Source: Arcanobacterium haemolyticum DSM 20595 (GTDB lineage: Bacteria > Actinomycetota > Actinomycetes > Actinomycetales > Actinomycetaceae). From it: a stretch of 64,000 nt of DNA. The DNA lies in the NCBI RefSeq assembly GCF_000092365.1, contig NC_014218.1:434001-498000 (forward strand), read 5' to 3'. Numbering within the stretch: the first letter of the stretch is position 1; each line of letters opens with the position of its first letter. The position numbers and the translations under genes were made by a program. The notes beneath the pieces were generated by a model. That model saw nothing but the letters and a program-made list of their open reading frames with translations. It was not told the DNA's origin and ran no database searches. Shown here piece by piece: positions 26,168-34,727 of this stretch.

Positions 26168-27064
26168 CTGAGGTGTTGCTGGCGTAGGGCCAATCCGTAC
26201 GATGCGGTTCGTAAGTGATGGAGAAAGACGGTCAATAAGCGCCAACACTTCACGTGCTATGTGTGCGCCTGCCAACTCCATCGATGCGATATCGGCCAAC
26301 ACGTCGGTGCGCCCAAACGCTTGCATCGCCAACCGGTTCCAGAACGGATCAGCATCGGCATAATGCAAATACATACATGATGCGCACGCGGATTCATGGG
26401 GGATCGTGGTTGGGCCAACAACAACATCCACTTCCTCAATACACGCGTGAACAACCGGAATTCCTGCAGATAACCAGTGGTTACCGTTTACGGGGTTGAT
26501 AACGTACGGGCCAGTTTCCACTGCCACGGTAGGAGGAATTACTTCGTCATTCATCATTCCACGGGCACGCAAGACATGAGTTAACGCCAGATGCCGCGGT
26601 ATTCCTGTGTAGTTTTCTGCCATCTGAGGATGATCTGTTTCCTGCACACTCGCGTTATCACGGCACGTTATTATTCCAACCCCAGCATCAGCCAAAATAA
26701 GCGCTGCCACCACGCTCACATAATCTCCGCGGGCGAACCGCACATGAGCTGTTGAACGGTACTGCGGAGCGTGCCCGCGCACGCGCAATGACGAAGCAAC
26801 ATCCGGAGAACCTACCTGACTAGTAGTAATCACCTGAGCCTTGTCTAACATCGCCACGATGTCACGAACTCGTGGCTGAGAGAGATGCAACTGCCGTGCT
26901 CGATGTGCTAGTTCCAAATCTGATTGAGGACGTGAGAGAGAATCAACGAACTCCAACTCATGAGGAGCCAAGCCAGAAAGGATCACACCCGTTCGCGGAT
27001 CATAACCAATCTGGATCTGATCAACTTCACGCCACAACACCGGCAACCCGGGAATAATCTGCAT
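26111..27064 (-). CDS. ThiF/E1-like protein (TOMM cyclodehydratase-type zinc fold), orphan
   Basis: A 317-residue protein starting at ATG after AAGGAGG. The N-terminal third resembles the winged-helix leader-binding part of azoline-forming E1-like proteins (PGLPVLWREVDQIQIGYDPRTG). The middle has a Rossmann-like ILADAGVGIITCRDN segment. The C-terminal part has the zinc-binding pairs CASC (near residue 229) and CGC (near 313). Known relatives are ThiF/MccB enzymes and TOMM (thiazole/oxazole peptide) partners. No YcaO, dehydrogenase or precursor gene is adjacent. From memory, a relative sits beside uvrD2 in mycobacteria (Rv3196), so this may be a housekeeping protein of unknown role. The Rossmann nucleotide-binding GxGxxG is not obvious. 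Confidence 0.65.
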   Translation of the reverse strand: MQIIPGLPVLWREVDQIQIGYDPRTGVILSGLAPHELEFVDSLSRPQSDLELAHRARQLHLSQPRVRDIVAMLDKAQVITTSQVGSPDVASSLRVRGHAPQYRSTAHVRFARGDYVSVVAALILADAGVGIITCRDNASVQETDHPQMAENYTGIPRHLALTHVLRARGMMNDEVIPPTVAVETGPYVINPVNGNHWLSAGIPVVHACIEEVDVVVGPTTIPHESACASCMYLHYADADPFWNRLAMQAFGRTDVLADIASMELAGAHIAREVLALIDRLSPSLTNRIVRIGPTPATPQLFEVPPHLSCGCSAAGSD

Positions 27065-27156
27065 GCGTCCTCCTTACAGAAGAATCCTTCTTATAAGAAA
27101 ACAGCATACGGATACCGCCACACGTGCAGATCTAGTAATCCACACGTGTGGATAAA

Positions 27157-28518
27157 TTATTCGCCCGTAGCCTTCGATGAGCTATCATCCGTGCCGCCAT
27201 CAAGGAGTTCGGCCAAGAACGAATCGAGTTCAGACTCAATCGCGGCAGCTTCAGGAGAAAAGAACGAATCAGGATTCTCCAAATTCTCCAATGTAGGAAG
27301 AAGATCGGGATGCGACCACAGCTGATCTCGACCAGCATCGCCACGCTCCCGGGCAGCACGCTCCCAGAAACTTGTAGCCGCACGCAAATGCCGTGGTGTC
27401 AGATCCACGCCCAACTGCACGCCCCACACGGCCTTAGCCGGATGAGATGTGGCATTACGGCGGGCAAACATCTCCCGCAACGCAACAGCACTTGGAATAT
27501 AAGCCAACACTGCGCGTGCTGACACGGCGGCAACCCAGCCTTCGATCAGTGAAAGAATATGCTCTAGGCGGGCAAGCGCATCCTTTTGAGCCTCCGACTG
27601 CTCCATTGAAAAGACCCCAGTGAAATCCATTCCCTGCAACGCTTCCGGATTACTGAAATCAAACGATCTAGCCTGATCCTCAATCGATTGCATATCGATC
27701 TCAATACCCCGTGCAAATTCGGCAACCGTATCAATGATTCGCGAACGGAGCCACGGAACAGAGGCGAACAGACGAGCCGCAGCGGCTTCCCGCACGGCGA
27801 TATACATGCGAACGTCGTCGTCAGAAACCTCAAGATCACTCGCGAAATCAGAAACGTTCGCGCCCACCAACGCAGCCGACGAACCCTCCATCAACGGAAC
27901 TCCAATATCGGCCGTACCGAACGACGAAATCGCCAACTGAGCCAACGCGCCGCCATACTGCATGCCTAAAAATGACGAAACCAAACCGGCCATCAACGTG
28001 GCTGGATCGCCAAGCATCCCAGCCATGTCAGACGGAAGGTGACCCATCTGCTGCTTCATCACGTCACTAAACGCGCGGTTAATGTTGGAACCAAGCGGAT
28101 CAAGAAGCTTACGAAACGTTGGAAGAGAATGAGCAATCCAATCAAGGCGAGTCCACGCAAGATTCGGACCAGACGTAGGGTTAATATCCGTCACCGCATC
28201 CAACCACAACGATGCCACAGACAACGCGGAACGAATCTTATCGCCCTCCGTGCCAGACAAAGAATCCATGTGCGAACGAATAATCGTATCGCGCGCAACT
28301 TCCTCCGCAATTTTCCAATTAACCGGACCCTCGCCAGAAGAACCCAACATTGCACGCAACTGAGCGGTAACAGCATTCATCTGATCTGGGCTAATAGCCA
28401 TCCCAAGCGCGCTCGGATCCATCCCCGAATCCTTCATGGAACGAATCACTTCATCAGCAGAATCGCCCATAATCGCACGGAGCATTTCTTCCCATTGATC
28501 CTTGTTATCCTCAGCCAT
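27157..28518 (-). CDS. DUF2342 (zincin-like) family protein
   Basis: A 453-residue actinobacterial protein. Two adjacent ATGs are possible; the second (28518) leaves better spacing after AAGGAG. The N-terminal region is helical and acidic. The middle holds LGMQYGGALAQLAISSFGTADIG and PLMEGSSAALVGANVSDFAS, and the core reads VREAAAARLFASVPWLRSRI. These features match the zinc-dependent metalloprotease-like DUF2342 family. I see no HExxH zinc site (the aligned position reads REAAA), so peptidase activity is doubtful. From memory the Mtb relative is Rv3195. It lies 92 bp upstream of the E1-like gene on the same strand and diverges from the PDZ protein gene. Function unknown. Confidence 0.75.
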   Translation of the reverse strand: MAEDNKDQWEEMLRAIMGDSADEVIRSMKDSGMDPSALGMAISPDQMNAVTAQLRAMLGSSGEGPVNWKIAEEVARDTIIRSHMDSLSGTEGDKIRSALSVASLWLDAVTDINPTSGPNLAWTRLDWIAHSLPTFRKLLDPLGSNINRAFSDVMKQQMGHLPSDMAGMLGDPATLMAGLVSSFLGMQYGGALAQLAISSFGTADIGVPLMEGSSAALVGANVSDFASDLEVSDDDVRMYIAVREAAAARLFASVPWLRSRIIDTVAEFARGIEIDMQSIEDQARSFDFSNPEALQGMDFTGVFSMEQSEAQKDALARLEHILSLIEGWVAAVSARAVLAYIPSAVALREMFARRNATSHPAKAVWGVQLGVDLTPRHLRAATSFWERAARERGDAGRDQLWSHPDLLPTLENLENPDSFFSPEAAAIESELDSFLAELLDGGTDDSSSKATGE

Positions 28519-28644
28519 CATTCTCCTTCACCACTGTAATACTAAGATTACTTGGCTTGCCTTCCACTATTCAATGTCAGTGAGTTCGTGCGCGCAGGGC
28601 GAACGTTGTGGAGAGAACAGTTTGCCCTCAGGCATGATTAAAGG

Positions 28645-29763
28645 GTGAAAAAAGTTTCGTGGCCCGCAAAGTCCCCTTTTATTCCCGGAATCCTATTCGG
28701 GCTGTTTGCCGTGGCAACGCTCGTTATGCCAACGAGCTTCATTGTCATGGCTCCCGGCCCCGCCAATGATGTGACAGCATTGTATGACGGGAAACGGATT
28801 GTGAGCATCAGTGGGCAAAAGCCGTACCCATCCGATACGCATCTTTATATGACAACCGTATCTGCATATGGGAATCCGGATACGGGAGCGAGTGGGGGAA
28901 CCGTGGCATCCGCGCTGTTTGATAGCAGTGCACGCGTTGTTCCGGTTCGCGCGCTTTACGCTTCGGAAGAAACGAACGACGCCGTGTCCTCACGCGATCA
29001 CGAAATGATGAAGTCATCTCAAGAAACCGCTGCCGCCGTGGCCATGGAGCGTGCCGGGCTCGACGTGAAAATGACGCTGGAAATTACTGGGAGCACCAAC
29101 AAAAATGCGCAAGTTAACAAAGGTGACATCATTTCGGCAGTGCAAACGCCAGATATGGATAAGCCGCAGAACATAGCATCGTTCAGCCAACTGTCATCCG
29201 CTCTAGAAAAAGTGAAGCCTGGAACGGGCATCAAAGTGACAGTGATACGCGATGGTAAAGAGACAGTTGTTCCCGTCACCACCGTGCCACGCCAGCCAGA
29301 GTTTGATGGCAGCGTACGCCCTGGTTCCGTCATGGGCGTATTTATCACGGTGACAAAACTTGAGTTGCCAGTCCAAGTTTCATACCTTATTGACGGTATT
29401 GGTGGCCCAAGCGCCGGAAATATTTTCTCATTGGCACTCTATGATCAACTCACACCAGGTTCACTTGGTGGCAAGAACTCTATCGCCGGAACAGGAGCTA
29501 TTTCATGGGACGGTTCGATCCAGCCAATCGGTGGAATTAACCAAAAGCTTGCCGGTGCTAACGAAGCGGGCGTAAAAAACTTTTTAGCCCCTGCCGCCAA
29601 CTGCTCTGAAACACGCGGACACGTTCCCACCGGAATGAACGTGTGGGCTGTGCGTACGATCGACGATTCTATTCAGGCGGCAGAGGCTATCGCGAATGGT
29701 GATACGTCAAAGCTGGTTCCGTGCTCCGCAGTGGCGGCACCAAAAATGCGGATGGGCGAATAA
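28645..29763 (+). CDS. Membrane-anchored PDZ and Lon-type serine protease domain protein
   Basis: A 372-residue protein starting at GTG. An N-terminal membrane anchor (~residues 12-35) leads to an extracytoplasmic region. A PDZ domain (~125-215: NAQVNKGDIISAV, PGTGIKVTVIRDGKE) is followed by a Lon-like protease domain. The Ser-Lys catalytic dyad is visible: GGPSAGNIF (Ser near 256) and GGINQKLAGA (Lys near 301). Bacillus YlbL and Mtb Rv3194c have this architecture. The predicted role is processing of envelope or secreted proteins. It lies next to the DUF2342 and UPF0182 genes, a recurring actinobacterial neighbourhood. Confidence 0.88.
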   Translation: MKKVSWPAKSPFIPGILFGLFAVATLVMPTSFIVMAPGPANDVTALYDGKRIVSISGQKPYPSDTHLYMTTVSAYGNPDTGASGGTVASALFDSSARVVPVRALYASEETNDAVSSRDHEMMKSSQETAAAVAMERAGLDVKMTLEITGSTNKNAQVNKGDIISAVQTPDMDKPQNIASFSQLSSALEKVKPGTGIKVTVIRDGKETVVPVTTVPRQPEFDGSVRPGSVMGVFITVTKLELPVQVSYLIDGIGGPSAGNIFSLALYDQLTPGSLGGKNSIAGTGAISWDGSIQPIGGINQKLAGANEAGVKNFLAPAANCSETRGHVPTGMNVWAVRTIDDSIQAAEAIANGDTSKLVPCSAVAAPKMRMGE

Positions 29764-29766
29764 AGC

Positions 29767-30315
29767 TTATTCGAACGTTGCTTTGATGGCTGCGGTCAGG
29801 CCTTCCACCAAATTTTCGCCAGACAGCACATCCGCATCCGAATCATGCGAACGCATCCGGATCACGCTCCACGTGGCCCCGATGCGGAGCGCGGCTACCA
29901 CCATGCGCACATCCTGGCGCTCCGGGTGGTTTTGTAGGTAGGAGAGTGCGGCTTCGTCGTCGTCTGGAATATCCGACTCTGCCGACGGTGGCAGAACAAT
30001 CCGTTCCACCGAAATCGCCGCACCATCAACTTCTTCAGGCCACACGATGTGGCCCAACAACTCATCCAACGATGCTGTTTGTGGAAGGTCCTCCTGTTCC
30101 ACCGAGAAAAGGAGGTGGGGATCAGCGATGGATTCGGCGTGAACGTCAGCAGGAAGTTCGTTTGCCAACTCAGGGTTTGCGGCCAGCGCGGCTTGCGCAC
30201 GAACCAGCGCGAACAGGCGAATTGGGGCATCCCATCCACCGGTTGCCACGTGGCGTTCGATATCGAGCGTAGCGTCGCGCAAGGACTTTAGTTCTGGGGA
30301 AATCTCTGTAGTCAT
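29767..30315 (-). CDS. PPA1309 family protein, unknown function
   Basis: A 182-residue protein of an actinobacterial family of unknown function. It opens with a helix (LRDATLDIERHVATGGWDAP), then RLFALVRAQAALAANPELA. A central LGHIVWPEEVDGAAISVERI and the C-terminal VRMVVAALRIGATWSVIRMR with DVLSGENLVEGL are the conserved blocks. There is no membrane segment or catalytic motif. It is convergent with the PDZ-Lon gene (3-bp gap) and divergent from the UPF0182 gene. The association with these two is common in actinobacteria, but no role can be inferred. Confidence 0.8.
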   Translation of the reverse strand: MTTEISPELKSLRDATLDIERHVATGGWDAPIRLFALVRAQAALAANPELANELPADVHAESIADPHLLFSVEQEDLPQTASLDELLGHIVWPEEVDGAAISVERIVLPPSAESDIPDDDEAALSYLQNHPERQDVRMVVAALRIGATWSVIRMRSHDSDADVLSGENLVEGLTAAIKATFE

Positions 30316-30456
30316 GCTCCCTATTCTCGCATATTGTTCTTCTCTGGCATATCTCCTGCTTTTCTATCGACCTTCTTTTTACATCCAAGTAAGATACGGT
30401 TAAGGAGAGAATTTGTGCATTCGGCACGAGTTACAAACGAGTTTTAAGGACAAGTA

Positions 30457-33400
30457 GTGTCATCATCAACGGCGAATATGCCACGTCCGCCTGCGAAGCA
30501 AGGGCTTCCTGGAGGAGCATTCACGCCAACGCTTGTGGTGTTGGGCGTGATCGTTTTTGCGCTGATTATTGTGGCAGAATTTTGGACAGAAATGGCTTGG
30601 TTTAGCCAGATCGGGGCTTCTCGCGTTTTCTGGACTCAATATGGGGCAGCCATTAGTTTAGGTGTTGTTGGAGCACTGTTGGCTGCGATTGTGTTCGCGC
30701 TGAATTTGCGAGTTGCGTTGGGGAAGGCGCGTTCTAGTGATGACGTCGTTGTCTCCACCAACCCGTTAGCTAAGAATGTTCAGTGGTTACGCCGGCATTC
30801 GGTGATCACGTATGGGCTAATTCCGTTAGTGATCGGTGCACTTTTTGGCGCCGGTTTGGCCGGGAGCTGGCGTACATTTTTGCTTTGGTTCAACGGAACT
30901 TCGTTTGGAACGAAAGATCCGGAATACGGATTAGATGTGTCATTCTTCGTGTTCTCGTTGCCGGCATTACAGATTGTGTTGAGTTTCTTGAGCACTCTTC
31001 TTGTGATCTCTCTCGGTGCATCGATCGTTGGATACTGGGCGAATGGTGCATTCGTCTTCCGCGGCAACAAGCCACATTTGAAGGGTAAAGCTCAACTTCA
31101 TTTGGGTATTTTGCTAGCCGCAGGTGCTTTCTTGTTTGCTGGTAACTATTGGTTGGGTCGTTACAATCTTCTCCTTGGAAATAAACAACGTTTTTCTGGT
31201 GCAACCTATACGGATATCAATGCGTCCCAGCCTGGTCTCACCATTCTTGCCATCGCGTCTGCGCTTGTTGCGCTCATGTTCTTGTATGCGGGAATCGTGA
31301 AACGCTGGAAGCCAGCCGTGGTTGGTATCGCCTCCGTTTTCGCTGTGGCTTTGGTTGTTAACGCTGCTTATCCTGCATTGTTGCAGCGTTTCAAAGTTGA
31401 TCCGAACGCGGCAGAACTTGAATCTGAGTTTATCCAGCGCAATATTAACGCAACATTGGATGCGTATGGTTTGGCGAACGTAGAAAAGCAACAATACGAA
31501 GCGCGCACTACAGCCGAAGCCGGCCAGTTGCGCCAAGATTCTCAAACAACTGCACAGATCCGCTTGCTCGATCCGAACATCGTGGATCCGTCATTCAACC
31601 AGTTGCAACAAAACCGCCAATACTATTCCTTCAAGGAACCACTTACCGTTGATCGTTACACGATTAACGGGGAACTGCGCGATACAGTGATCGCAGTTCG
31701 TGAACTCAATTTGGACGGGCTCGATAATGAACGCCGCTCCTGGGTGAACGATCATACGGTGTTCACACACGGTTTTGGTGTGGCTGCCGCCTACGGCAAC
31801 ACCGTGACGTCCAAGGGTGATCCTGCCTTCTGGGAAGCCGGAATCCCATCAACCGGTGAGCTTGGAAAGTTTGAACCACGCGTGTATTTCGGTCAGCAAT
31901 CTCCCGAATACTCCATCGTAGGTGCGCCTGAAAAAGCCAAACCATGGGAACTTGACTATCCAAACGATGCCGCCCCGAACGGCCAAGTCAACACCACCTA
32001 CAAGGGTGATGGCGGCCCATCCATCGGTAACCTCTGGTCCAAACTCATGTTTGCCATCAAGTACAGGTCAACTGAACTCTTCTTCTCCGATAGAGTCACC
32101 TCACACTCACAGATCCTCTTCGATCGCGATCCACACAAGCGTGTGGCCAAGGTTGCACCATACTTAACCCTCGATTCGAAAGCCGTGCCCGCCGTCGTCG
32201 ATATGGATTCGAACCCGGACACCCCAAGCGAACTCGTTTGGATCATCGATGGTTACACCACCACAAATAACTACCCATACTCCGCGCGCGAAACGCTCAA
32301 CGAAGCAACCGCGGATTCCAACAACCGGGCCGGGGCGCGAATCGCAGGTGGTACGAACGAAATCAACTACATCCGCAACTCTGTCAAGGCAGTTGTGAAT
32401 GCGTACGATGGCAAAGTCACCCTCTATCAGTGGGATGATAAGGATCCAATCCTCAAAGCATGGGACGGAATCTTCCCAGGGCAAATTACTCCGCTGAAGA
32501 AGATGCCAGGCGATCTGATTGCACACGTACGTTACCCAGAAGATTTGTTCAAGGTGCAGCGTACTCTGTTGGCTCGCTACCACGTTGAAGATGCCCTCTC
32601 GTTCTACTCCGGTGGCGATTTCTGGCAGATTCCACGTGAACCAACGGCCAAGTCTGAAACTGAGGTCGGGGCTCCAGCCCAGCCTCCGTACTATCTGACA
32701 ATGAAAATGCCGGGGCAAGATGAAGCATCCTTCTCTCTCTACTCTGCATACATTCCAGGCGGTAACACCAAGCGAAACGTCATGACTGGCTTCCTTGCCG
32801 CCGATTCGAATGCAGGCAACGAAACCGGCAAGATTGCTCCGGGATACGGCAAGTTGCGTTTGCTTGAACTGCCACGAGACCTGACTGTCCCTGGCCCAGG
32901 GCAGGCTCAAAACACAATGTTCGCAAACCCGAAGGTCTCTACCGATCTGAACCTCTTGCGCCAAGGCGGAACCAAGGTGCTGGAAGGTAACCTGTTGTCC
33001 TTGCCAGTTGGCGGCGGTTTGCTCTACGTGCAACCGGTTTACGTCCAGGCATCGAAGGGAACCCAGTACCCAACCCTGCAATACGTGCTCACCCTGTTCG
33101 GTGATTCGGTAGGCTTCGCGCCAACACTCCAAGAATCGCTAGATATGGTATTTGGTGGCGATGCCGGCGTTAATGCTGGTGACGCCAACATTGTAGGCAA
33201 TAAGGAAGCCCCTGTTGATGGCAATCAAGTGAAAGTTCCAGCCAAGCCAGATGGAAAGAAGGACGCCAAGCCAGATCCTGCTGAAAAGCCGGCACCGGCG
33301 GGTCCATCTGCACCGGATGCCGGGAAGCCAGCAACACCAAGCACTCCTGCCGCAGATCTTGCCGCCGCGTTGAATGATGCGAAGGACGCGATCAAGTCGG

Positions 33401-33516
33401 CAGATAGCGCGATGAAGTCAGGAGATTGGGCGGCCTATGGTGATGCCCAGAAGAAGCTGAATGCAGCAATTACCCGCGCTGCCGAAGCACAACAAAAGGT
33501 TGATGCGGGCAAGTAG
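30457..33516 (+). CDS. UPF0182 family large membrane protein
   Basis: A 1019-residue protein of the UPF0182 (COG1615) family, starting at GTG after AAGGACA. About seven membrane spans fill residues ~20-310. A long extracytoplasmic domain follows, with conserved segments LNATLDAYGL, QLQQNRQYYSFKEPLTVDRY, ELNLDGLDNERRSWVNDH, VYFGQQSPEYSIVG and LPVGGGLLYVQPVYVQ. The last ~110 residues are a Pro/Ala/Lys-rich linker and a helical tail (AAALNDAKDAIKSADSAMKS). The molecular function of the family is not established. It lies in the PDZ-Lon/PPA1309 neighbourhood. Confidence 0.92.
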   Translation: MSSSTANMPRPPAKQGLPGGAFTPTLVVLGVIVFALIIVAEFWTEMAWFSQIGASRVFWTQYGAAISLGVVGALLAAIVFALNLRVALGKARSSDDVVVSTNPLAKNVQWLRRHSVITYGLIPLVIGALFGAGLAGSWRTFLLWFNGTSFGTKDPEYGLDVSFFVFSLPALQIVLSFLSTLLVISLGASIVGYWANGAFVFRGNKPHLKGKAQLHLGILLAAGAFLFAGNYWLGRYNLLLGNKQRFSGATYTDINASQPGLTILAIASALVALMFLYAGIVKRWKPAVVGIASVFAVALVVNAAYPALLQRFKVDPNAAELESEFIQRNINATLDAYGLANVEKQQYEARTTAEAGQLRQDSQTTAQIRLLDPNIVDPSFNQLQQNRQYYSFKEPLTVDRYTINGELRDTVIAVRELNLDGLDNERRSWVNDHTVFTHGFGVAAAYGNTVTSKGDPAFWEAGIPSTGELGKFEPRVYFGQQSPEYSIVGAPEKAKPWELDYPNDAAPNGQVNTTYKGDGGPSIGNLWSKLMFAIKYRSTELFFSDRVTSHSQILFDRDPHKRVAKVAPYLTLDSKAVPAVVDMDSNPDTPSELVWIIDGYTTTNNYPYSARETLNEATADSNNRAGARIAGGTNEINYIRNSVKAVVNAYDGKVTLYQWDDKDPILKAWDGIFPGQITPLKKMPGDLIAHVRYPEDLFKVQRTLLARYHVEDALSFYSGGDFWQIPREPTAKSETEVGAPAQPPYYLTMKMPGQDEASFSLYSAYIPGGNTKRNVMTGFLAADSNAGNETGKIAPGYGKLRLLELPRDLTVPGPGQAQNTMFANPKVSTDLNLLRQGGTKVLEGNLLSLPVGGGLLYVQPVYVQASKGTQYPTLQYVLTLFGDSVGFAPTLQESLDMVFGGDAGVNAGDANIVGNKEAPVDGNQVKVPAKPDGKKDAKPDPAEKPAPAGPSAPDAGKPATPSTPAADLAAALNDAKDAIKSADSAMKSGDWAAYGDAQKKLNAAITRAAEAQQKVDAGK

Positions 33517-33600
33517 GGTTGGCTTGCTGGATTCGCGAGCTCTGCGGAGTCTAAGCCCGTGTAGCGTGCCGATAGGCTAGCTTATCTGGCTTGTGCCTAG

Positions 33601-33643
33601 AAGGGACCGAATATCGAACATGCCGTTCGATATTCGGTCCCTT
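33601..33643 (+). terminator. Long hairpin after the UPF0182 gene
   Basis: A perfect 18-bp stem (AAGGGACCGAATATCGAA and complement) with a 7-nt loop lies 84 bases past the stop. The T-run is short (CTTTGG), so it is a probable but imperfect terminator. Confidence 0.75.
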
Positions 33644-33725
33644 TGGCGTTGGATGTTGCTGATTAGTATCCACGGGTCACATCGGGTTGGTTTTGGCTTG
33701 TTTGGTGCTTTACGGTTCGGTAATG

Positions 33726-33778
33726 CTGATTATTTCGAGAATAGTGGCAATATTTGTCACTATTCTCGAAATGATCAG
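33726..33778. repeat. 53-bp palindrome, copy 2
   Basis: Same element as 16568-16620, with only two base changes (33756 and 33773), both in the right arm. Both keep base pairing in a plus-strand transcript as G-U pairs. The preceding GTAATG is also shared with copy 1. Confidence 0.95.
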
Positions 33779-33785
33779 GCGCGGC

Positions 33786-33855
33786 GGCTGGCCTGGGCTG
33801 GCTGGCCTGGGCTGGCTGGCCTGGGCTGGTTTGGTTGGGCTGGTTTGGTTGGGCC
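33786..33855. repeat. 14-bp tandem repeat array
   Basis: Five head-to-tail 14-bp units: three of GGCTGGCCTGGGCT and two of the variant GGTTTGGTTGGGC(T/C). The array starts 8 bp after palindrome copy 2, in the ~490-bp gap between the UPF0182 gene and the ABC permease. Confidence 0.95.
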
Positions 33856-33912
33856 TGGGCGATATTGAGGTTCGAGCCGATAGCTAGCCACTGCGACCAG
33901 GACCGCGTCCAT

Positions 33913-33984
33913 ACGAAAAACTCACCTATTTCCGGCGATAGGCCTCATATAAGGCTCATCACCGGAAATAGGTGAGTTTTTCGT
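33913..33984. terminator. Bidirectional terminator hairpin
   Basis: Two perfect 23-bp arms (ACGAAAAACTCACCTATTTC to CGG, and complement) flank a 26-nt loop. The arms end in A5 and T5 runs, so it can terminate on both strands. It lies 26 bp past the permease stop. Confidence 0.8.
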
Positions 33985-34010
33985 CAGTTAGGGGAGATCC
34001 GTAGTGCCTC

Positions 34011-34727
34011 TCATCGGCGCATCGGCAACCGGGTAATAATCGCCCAGTTTAGGGCAACCACGGCCACGAAGCCAGCCGCATACAGGCCAATCAACCCATA
34101 TGGATTATTGAGGAATTCGATCACGCGAGGAATCTCGAAGAAGCCGGTGTATCCCACGAACGCGCCGAACAGGAGCGGGGGCGCAAACACGATTGCCAAC
34201 GCCATGCCTGCGGAAAAGCGTAAGAAAATCGCGATCGCTAGTAGGGTAACTTCTTGTATCGTCACCAGCAACATTGCCGTGTACACAACTGTCGTAACGC
34301 CGTATCCGTCATAGCTAGCTAGCCCAAGAGCGCTAGTTCCGGAGAAAAGCAAGGTCACGATTACGGTAAAGAATGCGGTAAGGGAGATGATCAATAGTTG
34401 CATGATGTAGAAGATGGATCGCCGTTCCATTCCTGCCCCAAGAAAAACGCGGGTATGTTGCGCGCTGTATGTGCTGATCACGGCGACTGCAATGAACGGG
34501 AACAGCGAGGAAAGCCCTAGCACGTTGGCTCCGATTGCTTTGGAGTACCAGGTGAGGTTCGCGCCTTCGGTAACGCCCATATAGAAGTCGCTTACGATGA
34601 AGCCAGCGTTCGAGAGGTAGTAGGTGAGCCCGAGGTTTGCAAGGAGGGCGCCAATAACGGTGCCTAGTATGGCTAAGCTCATCCATATAAGTTGCTTGTT
34701 AAAAAAGACTTTTGATGCGAGTTTCAT
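34011..34727 (-). CDS. ABC transporter permease of a GntR-controlled exporter
   Basis: A 238-residue membrane protein with about six predicted spans (for example LAILGTVIGALLANLGLTYYL and FIAVAVISTYSAQ). Sequence conservation is low, as is usual for ABC-2-like permeases of small antibiotic- or envelope-stress operons. Its start overlaps the stop of the ATPase gene by 4 bp, showing translational coupling. With the ATPase and a YtrA-type GntR regulator it forms a three-gene operon resembling Bacillus ytr systems. The substrate is unknown. Confidence 0.8.
   Translation of the reverse strand: MKLASKVFFNKQLIWMSLAILGTVIGALLANLGLTYYLSNAGFIVSDFYMGVTEGANLTWYSKAIGANVLGLSSLFPFIAVAVISTYSAQHTRVFLGAGMERRSIFYIMQLLIISLTAFFTVIVTLLFSGTSALGLASYDGYGVTTVVYTAMLLVTIQEVTLLAIAIFLRFSAGMALAIVFAPPLLFGAFVGYTGFFEIPRVIEFLNNPYGLIGLYAAGFVAVVALNWAIITRLPMRR

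Noticed and set aside
26111-27064. A bacteriocin (TOMM) biosynthesis cluster
   Set aside because: Only one E1-like gene is present. No YcaO, dehydrogenase, exporter or precursor peptide could be found around it.
33786-33855. Tandem repeats considered as a CRISPR array
   Set aside because: The 14-bp units are directly adjacent with no spacers, and no cas genes occur.
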